Positions 1-11,553 are shown, counted from the stretch's first letter. The stretch is 64,000 bases of DNA from Insulibacter thermoxylanivorax (GCF_015472005.1 NZ_BMAQ01000014.1:1-64000), one strand, 5' to 3'. Program-made: numbers and translations. Notes: generated by a model not told the origin, from the sequence alone.

Positions 1-68
1 GTTACTTTCGAAATTTAGGATTATTATTATTTAATGCCGTTAATGTTTAATGATATTTGGTGTTTTCG

Positions 69-1346
69 TCATATCAGTAAGTCAAACAGCACAGGGTCTT
101 TGTTCAGCTCGATGAAGTTATAATTGTGCTTGCGCATCCGTTCCAATAACGGTTCATAGTCATCGCGGGATTTCAGCTCGATGCCGACAAGGGCCGGACC
201 ATTCTCTTTGTTGTTCTTCTTCGTGTATTCGAAGCGGGTAATATCATCATTGGGCCCCAGCACTTTGTCGAGAAACTCTCGCAGCGCCCCCGCCCGCTGT
301 GGAAAATTAATCGTAAAATAATGCTTTAATCCCTCATAGATGAGCGACCGCTCCTTGATCTCCTGCATGCGGTCGACGTCGTTGTTGCCGCCGCTGATGA
401 GGCATACGACATTCTTGCCCTTGATCTGTTCCCTGTATACATCCAGTGCGGATACGGACAGCGCCCCGGCGGGCTCAGCGATGATCGCGCTGCGATTGTA
501 CAGCTCGAGGATCGTCGAACAGACCTTGCCCTCAGGAATCGCAACTAGATCATCCAGGGATTCCTTGCATATCGCATAGGTCAGCTCACCAACGCGCTTC
601 ACGGCTGCACCGTCGACGAACTTATCGATGGCCTCCAAACCTTCTACAGCGCCCCGCGCGAAAGCATGCTTCATCGAAGCAGCGCCGCTAGGTTCAACGC
701 CGATCACTTTCGTCGCTGGACTGACGGCTTTGGCATAGAGGCTGAGTCCTGCAGCCAAACCTCCGCCGCCGATCGCCGTGAAGAGGTAATCCACGTTCCC
801 CTCCATCTCCTGCATGATCTCCATCGCGATCGTACCGTTTCCGGCGATGATCTTCGGATCATTGAAGGGATGGACGAAGGTCATGCCGTGTTCTTCACAA
901 GCGCGGATTGCCTCGGCAAAAGCATCATCATACGTGTCGCCTACCAGCACGATCTCCACATAGGGACCGCCGAAAAACTCCACCTGCGAAACCTTCTGCC
1001 GCGGCGTGGTGGCAGGCATATAGATCTGCCCTTTGATCTGAAGGGCATTGCATGTATAAGCTACGCCCTGCGCGTGATTGCCGGCGCTGGCACAGACGAC
1101 GCCGCGCGCAAGCTTCTCTTCTGGAAGCGAGCGGATGAAATGGTATGCACCGCGGATCTTGAAGGAGCGTACGATCTGCAGGTCCTCCCGCTTGAGATAG
1201 ACATTGCATTTGTACATGGCGGACAGCACATTGTCCTTATGCAGCGGCGTACGGCGGACGACGTCCTTCAGCACCTGACTCGCATGCAGGATCTCTTCGA
1301 TTTTTACTTGTTCCGTGTAAGATTCGTCACCGTATGTTCGTTTCAT
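69..1346 (-). CDS. ilvA: threonine ammonia-lyase (threonine deaminase), short form
   Basis: Deaminates threonine to 2-oxobutyrate, the first committed step of isoleucine synthesis, using PLP in the cytoplasm. The PLP lysine lies in SFKIRGAY near residue 60, a glycine-rich phosphate loop in AIGGGGLAAG, and the SGGNNDVDRM segment closes the catalytic domain near residue 325. About 85 further residues form a single ACT-like domain, the arrangement of Bacillus-type enzymes of about 420 aa (425 aa here). I chose the ATG at 1346, which has AAGGA 11 nt upstream; the longer reading from 1379 has no ribosome binding site. It stands alone, divergent from the cell-wall hydrolase gene. The ACT-like domain suggests allosteric control, but feedback sensitivity cannot be read from sequence. 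Confidence 0.95.
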   Translation of the reverse strand: MKRTYGDESYTEQVKIEEILHASQVLKDVVRRTPLHKDNVLSAMYKCNVYLKREDLQIVRSFKIRGAYHFIRSLPEEKLARGVVCASAGNHAQGVAYTCNALQIKGQIYMPATTPRQKVSQVEFFGGPYVEIVLVGDTYDDAFAEAIRACEEHGMTFVHPFNDPKIIAGNGTIAMEIMQEMEGNVDYLFTAIGGGGLAAGLSLYAKAVSPATKVIGVEPSGAASMKHAFARGAVEGLEAIDKFVDGAAVKRVGELTYAICKESLDDLVAIPEGKVCSTILELYNRSAIIAEPAGALSVSALDVYREQIKGKNVVCLISGGNNDVDRMQEIKERSLIYEGLKHYFTINFPQRAGALREFLDKVLGPNDDITRFEYTKKNNKENGPALVGIELKSRDDYEPLLERMRKHNYNFIELNKDPVLFDLLI

Positions 1347-1531
1347 CTTGAATCCCATCCTTATTTTCGATACCAACATATATACTCTTATCCGATTCCG
1401 ATGTCAAATTCCGCTGCATCAGCTGGTGATTTGGCACTTTTTTGAGCGAAGATTTCCAGCAGTCTACTAATGACCTGAGAGGTTTCCTTTGGTTACGATG
1501 TTAATAGATTTAGTTTTAAGGAGGAATCTAC

Positions 1532-2446
1532 ATGTTCAAGAAGGCTTTACCCATCGCACTAGCTGTGATGATCGCAGCCCCGACGGTTACTGCTTGGGCT
1601 GCGCCGGCAGGCTATGAAACCAAGGTGGAATGGGGCGTCAATTACCGCGCAGAGCCCAGCACCAATGGTCACATCTATCGCATGTTGCCTAAGGGCGAAT
1701 ACATACATGTCATCCAGGAAGTGAACAGCCATTGGCTGCAGGTTCAGACGCAGGACGGTCAGATCGGCTATATCTCCGCGAACAGCAAATATACCGATTA
1801 CAATGGGCAGCAGGAAGCAACAAGCGGAAGCGGTAAGATTACTAAGGGCGTAAACTTCCGCTCTTCGCCGAAAGTTGCCAACAACAAGATCGGCTCGATC
1901 AAGCAGGGCACCACCGTCGAAGTCCTTGAGGTTACGAATAAGTGGTGGGTGAAGATCAAGCACAACGGCAAAGTCGGTTATGTATCGTCGAATTACATCT
2001 CCATCGGCACTTCCGGCGGCAGCAGCGGTAACAGCGGAGGTTCGGTCAAAGTTCCAAGCAATCCAAGCGCCAAGGCAGACCAGATCATCAATTTCGCCAA
2101 AAGTCTCATGGGGAAAGTCACCTACGATTACGGGACGCGCAATACGAGCAAATTGATCTTCGACTGCTCCTCGTTCACCCAATATGTCTTCGCAAAATAC
2201 GGCGTTGATCTCAAATGGGGCACGCGATATCAGAAGGACGCAGGCAAGGCGGTCAGCAAGAGCAATCTGCAGAAAGGCGATCTCGTCTTCTTCTCCACGA
2301 AGGGCGGCTCGATCAATCACGTAGGCATATACATAGAAAACGGAACCTTCATTCATAATAAGCCTTCCGCCAATGGGGTGGCGATTGATAATCTGAATAC
2401 AGGTTATTGGAAAGACAAATACGTCAGCGCAAGAAGAGTGCTGTAA
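1532..2446 (+). CDS. secreted SH3b-SH3b-NlpC/P60 peptidoglycan endopeptidase
   Basis: Probably cleaves peptide stems of peptidoglycan outside the cell. An N-terminal signal peptide ends near residue 24 (AWA-AP). Two bacterial SH3 domains follow (about 25-85 and 100-155), then a Gly/Ser-rich linker and a C-terminal NlpC/P60 domain from about residue 180. The expected catalytic residues are visible: Cys212 in FDCSSF, His263 in INHVGIY and a polar third residue at His275 in HNK. The start has an excellent AAGGAGG site. A terminator follows directly, so the gene is monocistronic. The exact bond cut (gamma-D-Glu to diamino acid in the family) is inferred. Confidence 0.93.
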   Translation: MFKKALPIALAVMIAAPTVTAWAAPAGYETKVEWGVNYRAEPSTNGHIYRMLPKGEYIHVIQEVNSHWLQVQTQDGQIGYISANSKYTDYNGQQEATSGSGKITKGVNFRSSPKVANNKIGSIKQGTTVEVLEVTNKWWVKIKHNGKVGYVSSNYISIGTSGGSSGNSGGSVKVPSNPSAKADQIINFAKSLMGKVTYDYGTRNTSKLIFDCSSFTQYVFAKYGVDLKWGTRYQKDAGKAVSKSNLQKGDLVFFSTKGGSINHVGIYIENGTFIHNKPSANGVAIDNLNTGYWKDKYVSARRVL

Positions 2447-2475
2447 TCATCCTTTCCATCTTACAACACTTTATG

Positions 2476-2500
2476 CCGGAGCTTTTGCTCCGGTTTTTTT
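2476..2500 (+). terminator. intrinsic terminator of the NlpC/P60 gene
   Basis: A perfect 7-bp stem CCGGAGC/GCTCCGG with a TTTT loop is followed by seven T residues. It begins 30 nt after the stop codon at 2446. Confidence 0.92.
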
Positions 2501-2588
2501 CCTCTGCATCCGTTACCGGCTTGCGATTGCCGCTCAGCTTTGGGTATCTTATAGAAGATATCATTGTGATCGAAGAGGTGTGAATGGA

Positions 2589-3038
2589 ATGACAACACGT
2601 TCTCCGCTTGTAGATGCATTAGGCATGCAGCCTCATCCCGAAGGCGGCTGGTACGCAGAAACATGGAAAGCTTCCTTCCAGATCCCTAAGGAAGTATTGG
2701 GCGCTCCCTATACAGGTCCTAGGCCGGCGGCAACCGCAGTCTATTTCCTGCTCCATCCCGGCGAGGTGTCGCAGTGGCACACCGTCGTCTCGGACGAGCT
2801 GTGGCTGTGGCATGCGGGCAGCCCCGTGCTGTTAACCTTAGGAGGCAGCGGCGATGCTCCCGAGGCGCAGGAAGAGATCGTCCTTGGTATGGACGTCGCT
2901 GCGCGCCAAAGACCGCAGGTGCTCGTACCCGGCACCGTCTGGCAGACCGCAAGGCCGCTTGGGGATGAGCCCGCCCTGGTCACCTGCATCGTAGCGCCGG
3001 GGTTTCATTTCGATGATTTCCGATTAATTGAAGAGTGA
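2589..3038 (+). CDS. cupin-fold protein, DUF985 family
   Basis: A single-domain protein of 149 aa with the hallmarks of the DUF985/YML079w-like cupins: HPEGGWYAETW near the start, the central VSQWHTVVSDELWLWHAG block, and VAPGFHFDDF at the end. The fold is a beta-barrel; the ligand and reaction are not known from sequence. I prefer the ATG at 2589 because GAGGTG lies 8 nt upstream, while the in-frame GTG at 2580 overlaps that same site. Monocistronic, between two terminators and convergent with gdhA. Confidence 0.88.
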   Translation: MTTRSPLVDALGMQPHPEGGWYAETWKASFQIPKEVLGAPYTGPRPAATAVYFLLHPGEVSQWHTVVSDELWLWHAGSPVLLTLGGSGDAPEAQEEIVLGMDVAARQRPQVLVPGTVWQTARPLGDEPALVTCIVAPGFHFDDFRLIEE

Positions 3039-3047
3039 TCACCGGAC

Positions 3048-3086
3048 AGCAAAAAATACTTGGCGGGATGCCAAGTATTTTTTGCT
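3048..3086. terminator. bidirectional terminator between the cupin gene and gdhA
   Basis: A perfect 16-bp inverted repeat (AGCAAAAAATACTTGG and its complement) with a 7-nt loop. Six A residues on one arm and six T residues on the other give a U-rich tail in both directions, which suits two convergent genes. Confidence 0.9.
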
Positions 3087-3132
3087 TAGAGCTGGTATTC
3101 GACTGAGATAACTGCGTTCCTTATGCGCAGGT

Positions 3133-4560
<1,428 letters not shown>

Positions 4561-4785
4561 TTATGTTAGTTCACGATATTACAAGAGCGGCTTTTTGTAA
4601 AGAATTTAAGTCCATTAATTTGATAGATCTTTTTTATGATTACCATTGAAAATCTTTATTTTCCTGCGTTAGAAGCGAAGCATCCACCTTTACAACGGGT
4701 TGATGGTTCGGAGATTGTTCAAAAAACTGACGATCATAAGACATAATTAACGGTCATCCGCATCATTCATTGTATAATTAAGGAT

Positions 4786-4803
4786 ACATGTTAGTGTACA
4801 TGT
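4786..4803. promoter_or_regulatory. paired ACATGT dyads upstream of the LtaS-family gene
   Basis: Two ACATGT palindromes are placed with 12 bp between their starts, just downstream of a TATAAT at 4773-4778. The spacing is about one helical turn, as for an operator, and a repressor there would block transcription into the sulfatase gene. No -35 element is convincing, so this is tentative. Confidence 0.3.
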
Positions 4804-4892
4804 GAAACATTCATCTCTACACCTTCGTTAATATTTATGGTATTGTTAAGTTTGTGTTTTCTAACAAAACACAGGGATTGGAAGGTGATGAC

Positions 4893-6755
4893 ATGTCGCA
4901 TCAATCTAAGCTCCAATCGTTCTTCTTGCATCCGCTCTTCAGCTTCTCCATCATCTTGATGTGCAAGAGCGTGCTTGCTTGGACGGTCATCTTCGGGGGT
5001 CCGGATTGGTCTACGATTGTTAAGGAATTATCCGTGATCATGATGGTGTTTATCATCATCGAACGGTTCTCAAACAAGAATAAGCTGCTGTATTACCTGC
5101 TTACGAACCTGCTCTTCACGGGCATATTCTTCGCTGCAATCATGTACTACAAATATTACGGCGTAATCGTCACTTACCATGCGCTCGCGCAAGTGAACCA
5201 AGTCGGCACGGTGAAGACGAGCATCTTCTCTTTGCTTGATCCCTATTACCTGTTCATGTTCGTTGATATCATCATCTTCGCCGTGATCTTCCTTAGCAGG
5301 AAATCGGCGCAGCGCTGGAAGGTTCGTGCGGCTTATGCCATAGACAGAAAACTGCTGGCCGCTGTCTTCGCCTGCTGCTTGATCATGAGCATCGCCTTTA
5401 TCCTGCCGAATCGGCCGAGTCTCAATGAGATTATCAAAGCCGAGCAGATGGGCATCCTGAACTATGAACTCTATACGATTTTTGCGGAAGCACAGCCCCA
5501 GCTCGTCAAAGCGGATCAGATCACACAGCAATCGATTAATAAGCTTAAAGGCATTAAACAACCAACCGAACCGGTGTACTGGGAAGCTGCCAAAGACAAG
5601 CACCTCATCCTCATCCAGATGGAGTCACTGCAGAATTTCGTCATCGATTTGGAGATCGACGGGATCGAGGTAACGCCCGTTGTAAACCGCCTGGCACGGG
5701 AGCATTTTTACTTCCCGCACTTCTATCAGCAGGTCGGCCAAGGCAATACTTCGGATGCGGAATTTGTCGTCAACACCTCCTATTATATTCCGCCGCGCGG
5801 CGCTGCGACCCAAGTCTACGGCAACAAGGACTTGCCCAGCTTGCCGAAGCTGCTGCAGGAAGCGGGGTATGTGACGGCCACATTCCATACGAACGATGTC
5901 GAGTTCTGGAACCGCCACAAGCTGTATGAAGGGCTTGGATTCCAACATATCTATGACAAAGCATATTTCGGAGAGAAAGACGTGCTCTTCTTCGGTGCTT
6001 CGGACGAAATCCTGTATCCGGAGACAGCTTATGCCTTGGATAAGCTCGCTAAACAGGGCCAGCCGGTCTACGCCCATGTCATCTCGATGTCCGCCCATCA
6101 TCCCTACACTCTGCCGGAAGAGAAGCGGTTGATTGAACTGCCCGAACGATACCAGGGCACCCTCGTCGGTGAATATCTAACAGCGCAGAACTATGCGGAT
6201 TATGCCTTGGGCATCTTCATCGAGGAATTAAAACGGCGCGGGCTTTGGGAGGACAGCCTGATCGTGCTGTACGGCGATCATCTCGGATTGCCGATGTATT
6301 CCCTGAATCAGGAAGACGAAGAGCTGTTGGAAGAGATCTACGGCAGACCTTATACGTACACGGATATGATTAACATCCCGCTGGTGATCATCTCGGAGGA
6401 CTTCACCTATCCGGCCGTGCTTGATCAATTAGGCGGGCAAGTGGATCTCCTGCCGACCTTGGCGAACCTCTTGGGGATTTCCTTGGACGGATATCTGCAC
6501 TTCGGCCAAGACTTGCTCAACCATACGGAGTTCAACCTGCTGCCGCAGCGCTATTATCTGCCGACGGGTTCTTTCTTAAACAGCGAAGAGCTGTTCTTAT
6601 CCGGCGCAGGTTATGAAGACGGCGAACATTATCCGCTTTCCGGCAATGGTCTGGAACGGCCGGAGGCAACAAAGGATGAATTCAACCGGGCGCTGGCCCT
6701 TCTGCACCTATCAGACAGCTATGTGATGCAGCTGCCGGACCGTACGGAGGATTAA
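4893..6755 (+). CDS. LTA synthase family membrane sulfatase
   Basis: Likely transfers glycerol-phosphate onto lipoteichoic acid or a related polymer at the outer face of the membrane. About five hydrophobic segments occupy residues 10-180, then an extracellular sulfatase/phosphatase domain follows. The metal-binding start of that domain (LILIQMESLQ), the catalytic threonine in GNTSDAEF (about Thr286) and YGDHLGLP are all present. Length (620 aa) fits LtaS/YfnI/YqgS proteins. The ATG at 4893 has AAGGTG 5 nt upstream, against a GTG at 4854 without one. It stands alone, facing a convergent helicase gene. Which LTA paralogue it is cannot be decided here. Confidence 0.9.
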   Translation: MSHQSKLQSFFLHPLFSFSIILMCKSVLAWTVIFGGPDWSTIVKELSVIMMVFIIIERFSNKNKLLYYLLTNLLFTGIFFAAIMYYKYYGVIVTYHALAQVNQVGTVKTSIFSLLDPYYLFMFVDIIIFAVIFLSRKSAQRWKVRAAYAIDRKLLAAVFACCLIMSIAFILPNRPSLNEIIKAEQMGILNYELYTIFAEAQPQLVKADQITQQSINKLKGIKQPTEPVYWEAAKDKHLILIQMESLQNFVIDLEIDGIEVTPVVNRLAREHFYFPHFYQQVGQGNTSDAEFVVNTSYYIPPRGAATQVYGNKDLPSLPKLLQEAGYVTATFHTNDVEFWNRHKLYEGLGFQHIYDKAYFGEKDVLFFGASDEILYPETAYALDKLAKQGQPVYAHVISMSAHHPYTLPEEKRLIELPERYQGTLVGEYLTAQNYADYALGIFIEELKRRGLWEDSLIVLYGDHLGLPMYSLNQEDEELLEEIYGRPYTYTDMINIPLVIISEDFTYPAVLDQLGGQVDLLPTLANLLGISLDGYLHFGQDLLNHTEFNLLPQRYYLPTGSFLNSEELFLSGAGYEDGEHYPLSGNGLERPEATKDEFNRALALLHLSDSYVMQLPDRTED

Positions 6756-6940
6756 ACTTCTCTCTGTATACTGAACGAACGTACAAGAATCGAGCATTGC
6801 GACACGGAATGACACTGGTTGAATGGTTCTAAACATCCAGGAAGATCACCCCATGTCTAAAATCCATGCATTCCGTCGAGCTCTGCGCTCGCCCGGGAAA
6901 TAGTCATCCTGATCATTTCCCCGCAAAACATACTAATGCA

Positions 6941-6978
6941 AAGGAGCCGGCTGAGCATCTCATGCTCGCCGGCTCCTT
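6941..6978. terminator. hairpin between convergent LtaS-type and SNF2 genes
   Basis: An 11-bp perfect outer stem (AAGGAGCCGGC and its complement) plus a 5-bp inner stem GAGCA/TGCTC. The T-tracts are weak on both sides, so it is a terminator-like hairpin. The remaining 6756-6940 stretch shows no gene. Confidence 0.6.
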
Positions 6979-7045
6979 CTGTCAAGGAAAACGGATTGCT
7001 TCCTCTTCATGCTCTTCATGTTATGTATGGCCAGGCTGCCGCATC

Positions 7046-9925
7046 CTAAGACCGCCTCAGCTCCAAGATTTCCCTCAGCTCCTCATTCGTCAACTCGCTG
7101 ATCCACTGCTCCCCGCTGCCCACGATCCTGCGGCTTAGTCCCATCTTCTGTTCCAGCATCTCATCGATCTTCTCCTCGATCGTGCCGATCGATATGAACT
7201 TGTGGACGAAAACGTTGCGCTGCTGACCGATGCGATAGACGCGATCCGATGCTTGATTCTCCACAGCGGGATTCCACCAGCGATCATAATGAAACACATG
7301 ATTTGCTGCCGTTAAGTTGAGACCGGTGCCGCCGGTTTTGAGGGAGAGGATGAAGACGCCGCTCTCCTCCTGCTCTTCCTGCTGAAAGACGGCAATCATC
7401 TGATCCCGCATCGGCTTGGGGATGCCGCCGTGCATGAAAGACACCTTCTCGCTCAGCTGATCTTCAAGTACGGCTTGCAGGAGTCTGCCCATTTCGATGA
7501 ACTGCGTAAAGATGATGCAGCGCTCCCCGTTCCGGCGCACTTCCTCCACCATCTCCGCAAGGAGCAGGAGCTTGTTCGACTGCTGAAGCAGATGCTCCGT
7601 TGAGCGGTCTTCACTTCCCTGAAGCAATGCCGGATGATCGCAGATCTGCTTCAATCGCATGATCGTCGAAAGCACTGCCCCGCGCCGCTCCATCACCGCC
7701 AACCCGTCGATCTGACGGAATAGACGATCCAGCTGCTGTTCATAGAGGATGCTCTGTTCCGGCGTCAGCGTGATGTAGCGCTTCATCTCTTCCTTGTCAG
7801 GAAGATCCAGCGAGATCTTCGGATCATGCTTCTCGCGGCGCAGCAGGAACGGCCTGATAACGGTTTGCAGCCGCCGGATACTCGCCTCATCCTGATGCTT
7901 CTCCACCATCCGCGCGAAGCGTGAGAAAGCGCGCAAGGAGCCGTTATACCCAGGGTTAACGAAATGCATGATCGACCAGAGTTCTGTCAACCGATTCTCC
8001 AGCGGCGTGCCGGTCAGCGCGGCCCGTTGATTCGCTTCAAGTTTCTGGACAGCTTGCGCTTGCTTGGTATACGCATTTTTGATATTCTGCGCTTCATCGA
8101 GGCAGACGGTATCCCAGCGCAGGGCAGTCAGCTGCTGCTGATCGATATGAGCAAGCGCATAAGAGGTGATCACCACATCGGCGCTGAGCGCTGCTCGCAG
8201 GAACGCTTCCTCCTTAAGCCGCGCAGGCCCGTGATGCAGGTGAACGCGCAGCTTAGGTGCAAATCGGGCGAACTCCTTCTGCCAATTGCCAAGGACCGAA
8301 GTCGGACAGATCAACAGAGACGGCCGATCCGGCTTGATGGTCTCTTGCAGATGCAAGAGATAGGCGATCCATTGGATCGTCTTGCCCAGTCCCATATCAT
8401 CCGCAAGACATCCTCCGAATCCTAGCTTCCGGAGCATCGCCAGCCACGATACGCCCTCATGCTGATAACGCCGCAGCTGCCCGTTCAACTGCTGCGGAAG
8501 AGGGACCAGCGGCGGCTCATGGATGCGTCGCAGCTGCTGCAAGAACTGCTCCAGATCCGCATCCCATTCGATCTCGATTGGGAGCGGCCTCTCCTCACGC
8601 CAATACGGCGCATCTTGGGTCTCAGGATTCCCCCGATCCTTTAACAAGCCGTATTCCAACACCTCATGCAGCGGCATCCCGCCTTCGCGGCGATATTTCC
8701 TCAGCCGCCGATGGATGCTTCGCAGGGTTTCGTGATCGATGATCATCCACTGGCTGCGAATCGAGATCAGCGGTTTCTCCTCCTGTAGAAGCCGCTGATA
8801 TTCCTCCTCACTGAGTTCGAGATCGCCGATCGACACCCTCCAATCAAACTGCATCAGCTGCTTCATACCGAGCACCCCTTCGCCCCGCGCGTGCACCGGC
8901 GAACGGATATGGGCATGCAGTACCGGCCGCGCGCGTTTGATTTGCTCCCACCAAGCCGGCAAGAGGATGGGGATGCCGTAACTGATAAACTTCGCACTCC
9001 ATTCCATCAGGAATAACCAGGCGAGATCATCATCCAGCACCTGCCGCATCTGTCTTGCGTTATCGGGATCACGCAACTCTTCAGCGATGCTCATATACTT
9101 CTGCGTCTCGCGATAGATGCGTTCTTCCAGCAGCGGTTCCCAATCCGACGGGCATATTCCTTGAATCACCGTGCCGTCCGGGGCACAGGTAATGGCGCGC
9201 TCCGGGTCGCTCCGATCCTGTACACGGATCGACAATCGCCACTGCCCCGCCGGGTCGGGTTCAGACAGCTGCAGCGCAAGGAGGAAGGGAGCCGGGTCCT
9301 GCTTCCAACCCAAGGTCAAGAGCCATTCTTCCTCATCCAGCCATTCCGCCGGCTCCATCTTTCGCATCTTCTCATAGGCCGTGATGCAGCGTTCCAAGCC
9401 GGTTATCTGCCAGCTTCCTTCGGGCTTCTCTCCTTCCTGGTTCTGGATCCGATCATTGACGATATGAGACAACCAGCGGTCAGCTAGCCACTGATCATCG
9501 AGCGAATAGGCTTCAGACCCGCTTGCCTCTTTGGGTTCCTTCCGCTCGCTCCAAGCGATCCGCCAGCTGATCTTGCCGCTCCTCCAACTGGCGTAATCCG
9601 GCATGATTCGTCCTTCTTCGAGCATCTTACGCAGGAAACCCGCGAGGGAGATATATTGACGCACTTCTTCACTCCAGCGGAATGACGCATGTAGATTGAC
9701 GGGAAGCTCTGTCCAGTAATCCAAAGCCCAAGCCGCGGGCAGCACGATCATCTCGCGGATGCCGATCCATTCCGTTTCGACGAAGTTTCCGTAGAAGGAC
9801 GGAGCATGGTAGGCGAACAATTTGCGAATCAGCTGCCTGGGCGGTTCTGCCGGTTCCGGCCACAGCACAAAATAACCCTTGTCCAGCCAGCGAGCATAGA
9901 TTGTCGTCGTATGCAACCTGTTCAT
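7046..9925 (-). CDS. SNF2-family DNA-dependent ATPase/helicase (YwqA-like)
   Basis: A 959-aa protein: an N-terminal half of the bacterial SNF2-associated type (about residues 1-450), then the two RecA-like lobes. Visible motifs are Walker A in DDMGLGKT, the DEAQ Walker B box, TGTPLENRLTELWSI (motif III) and, in lobe 2, FTQFIEMG, LKTGGTGLNLTAANHV and DRVYRIGQ. Such proteins translocate on duplex DNA. The start ATG overlaps the stop of the upstream SWIM gene (ATGA), so the two are translationally coupled. The pairing matches ywqA-ywqB of Bacillus. Its cellular role is not established; a function in repair or transcription recycling is inference. Confidence 0.93.
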   Translation of the reverse strand: MNRLHTTTIYARWLDKGYFVLWPEPAEPPRQLIRKLFAYHAPSFYGNFVETEWIGIREMIVLPAAWALDYWTELPVNLHASFRWSEEVRQYISLAGFLRKMLEEGRIMPDYASWRSGKISWRIAWSERKEPKEASGSEAYSLDDQWLADRWLSHIVNDRIQNQEGEKPEGSWQITGLERCITAYEKMRKMEPAEWLDEEEWLLTLGWKQDPAPFLLALQLSEPDPAGQWRLSIRVQDRSDPERAITCAPDGTVIQGICPSDWEPLLEERIYRETQKYMSIAEELRDPDNARQMRQVLDDDLAWLFLMEWSAKFISYGIPILLPAWWEQIKRARPVLHAHIRSPVHARGEGVLGMKQLMQFDWRVSIGDLELSEEEYQRLLQEEKPLISIRSQWMIIDHETLRSIHRRLRKYRREGGMPLHEVLEYGLLKDRGNPETQDAPYWREERPLPIEIEWDADLEQFLQQLRRIHEPPLVPLPQQLNGQLRRYQHEGVSWLAMLRKLGFGGCLADDMGLGKTIQWIAYLLHLQETIKPDRPSLLICPTSVLGNWQKEFARFAPKLRVHLHHGPARLKEEAFLRAALSADVVITSYALAHIDQQQLTALRWDTVCLDEAQNIKNAYTKQAQAVQKLEANQRAALTGTPLENRLTELWSIMHFVNPGYNGSLRAFSRFARMVEKHQDEASIRRLQTVIRPFLLRREKHDPKISLDLPDKEEMKRYITLTPEQSILYEQQLDRLFRQIDGLAVMERRGAVLSTIMRLKQICDHPALLQGSEDRSTEHLLQQSNKLLLLAEMVEEVRRNGERCIIFTQFIEMGRLLQAVLEDQLSEKVSFMHGGIPKPMRDQMIAVFQQEEQEESGVFILSLKTGGTGLNLTAANHVFHYDRWWNPAVENQASDRVYRIGQQRNVFVHKFISIGTIEEKIDEMLEQKMGLSRRIVGSGEQWISELTNEELREILELRRS

Positions 9926-11553
9926 GTGATCAGATGACCCTTTCTTAATTCCTCTATAAACGCTCTCAACGTTTTATACTTGGCTGCAAGTTTCGTTATG
10001 TAAGTCTCATACCTTGCTTCCTGGTTCAAACGCGCATAACAGGACTGTAAATTTCTAAGCAGAACCACTGCTTTGCGATAGCTTTCGCGCTTCTTCTCCG
10101 CGATGATCTTGTCCACGCTCTGGTGGTAGAAAGGCAGGAGCGTGCCGGCATCGCGCTGCTCGATCTCCAGCAGCAGATTGCGATCCACATCATAAGGGGT
10201 AAGATCCGCTGCGATCTGCAAATCCACCCACTCGCGGTACATCCCCGCGGCCTCCAGATACTGAGCATAAGGCTCATAGCTATAAGGCAGCATCAACTTG
10301 AGCACAGTGAGATACGAATCCGATTGCTGCAGGTTGAGGTGAGGCTCCAGCTCTTCCCAATAGGCCAGATACTGCTTATGGACCGCGCCATCGGCTTGCT
10401 TCACCTCTGGAAGGAGCTTGAGAAGCTGCTCCTCAGCCTTAGACCAGTCCATTCTATGTATGCTGTGCTCGACGTAATGGAAGCAGTGCCTAAGATCTCC
10501 TGTTTCCGCCGCAAAATGAATCAGCTCCGAATAAGCATCCTCCCGTCCTGCCAAGAGATCGAGATGGAGCATGGCGAATCGTACGGCCGCAGGCAGCTGC
10601 TTTTGCGGCGGGGAGGCAGCTTGCCGCAGCAGCTTCAGCCATTCTCGTTCCTTGTCGATCACACTCGGATCATGCTCGGATAACTTCCGTATGAATAGAC
10701 GGTATATATTCAGCCAATGCAGTGCCGCATGCTGCCCTGTGCGGAAAGCAGCCTTGTGAATCCACTCCTGCATCTCCCGGCTCCATTCCGCCTGAGGCGA
10801 TGAGGCAAGCGCAGCCATGTCCAATCTGTTCATATACCGCTTATATCCTTTCCAACACTGCAGAAACAACCGCTCAAATCCGCTGTGGATCTGTGTCGGC
10901 TGATACCCTTCCAGGTGCGCGAGATAGCGATTTTCTGCCATCATGAAGATGCAAAGCTGCACCGTTATAAGGTAGGCGTCACGAACGTGTGTAGACCACT
11001 CTGCTGAGATCTGCAGAGCATAGGACATGACTTCCCGGTAGAAGGATTCTACTTGATGCGGCGGAGCTTGAAAATAGCCGGCAAATTTCTTCTCCAGATC
11101 CTGTCTCCAACGTCCAATGAAATCGGTTGCGAGAATCAAGCGATGCTGCTCCAGCCATCGTGCATCCGCTCCCTGGCTCTTGCGTTCGGTTTGCTTTTTC
11201 TTATTGGCCTTTTCCTTGTTCCTGAGCAGACGCATCTGCTGATGCTGCATAAGGAACAGTTCCGTGCGCCTCTCGTGCATCGCATATACATAGAAAAATA
11301 CAGCGGCCATATGGCTGCAGTATCTCCTGCTTCCACATGTGCAGCTGCTTCGATCAAAGGGGATGATATGCAGTTGAACATGATGGATGCCTTGCTCGCT
11401 GTAAACGTCTGCAACCACCGCATCGCCGCGCCGCTCTGCATGGTGTACTGCACCGGACTGATGCGCTCTCCAACCGCTCTGCATCGCTAGTTCGCTGAAT
11501 CGCTTGATCATATCCATCTGCAAGCTGACGATCTCATTCTTGTCGATGTTCAA
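9922..11553 (-). CDS. SWIM zinc-finger protein, partner of the SNF2 helicase (YwqB-like)
   Basis: A 543-aa protein whose N-terminal part holds the SWIM signature CxC...CxH in SCTCGSRRYCSHMAA (about residues 70-85). The rest is predicted helical and unlike a known enzyme; a stretch rich in K/N/Q (about 130-150) may be a linker. SWIM fingers bind DNA or protein, and bacterial ones often accompany SNF2 ATPases. The start is TTG with GGAGGG 9 nt upstream. It lies 76 nt after a 65-aa gene and overlaps the helicase gene by 4 nt. Confidence 0.85.
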   Translation of the reverse strand: MNIDKNEIVSLQMDMIKRFSELAMQSGWRAHQSGAVHHAERRGDAVVADVYSEQGIHHVQLHIIPFDRSSCTCGSRRYCSHMAAVFFYVYAMHERRTELFLMQHQQMRLLRNKEKANKKKQTERKSQGADARWLEQHRLILATDFIGRWRQDLEKKFAGYFQAPPHQVESFYREVMSYALQISAEWSTHVRDAYLITVQLCIFMMAENRYLAHLEGYQPTQIHSGFERLFLQCWKGYKRYMNRLDMAALASSPQAEWSREMQEWIHKAAFRTGQHAALHWLNIYRLFIRKLSEHDPSVIDKEREWLKLLRQAASPPQKQLPAAVRFAMLHLDLLAGREDAYSELIHFAAETGDLRHCFHYVEHSIHRMDWSKAEEQLLKLLPEVKQADGAVHKQYLAYWEELEPHLNLQQSDSYLTVLKLMLPYSYEPYAQYLEAAGMYREWVDLQIAADLTPYDVDRNLLLEIEQRDAGTLLPFYHQSVDKIIAEKKRESYRKAVVLLRNLQSCYARLNQEARYETYITKLAAKYKTLRAFIEELRKGHLIT

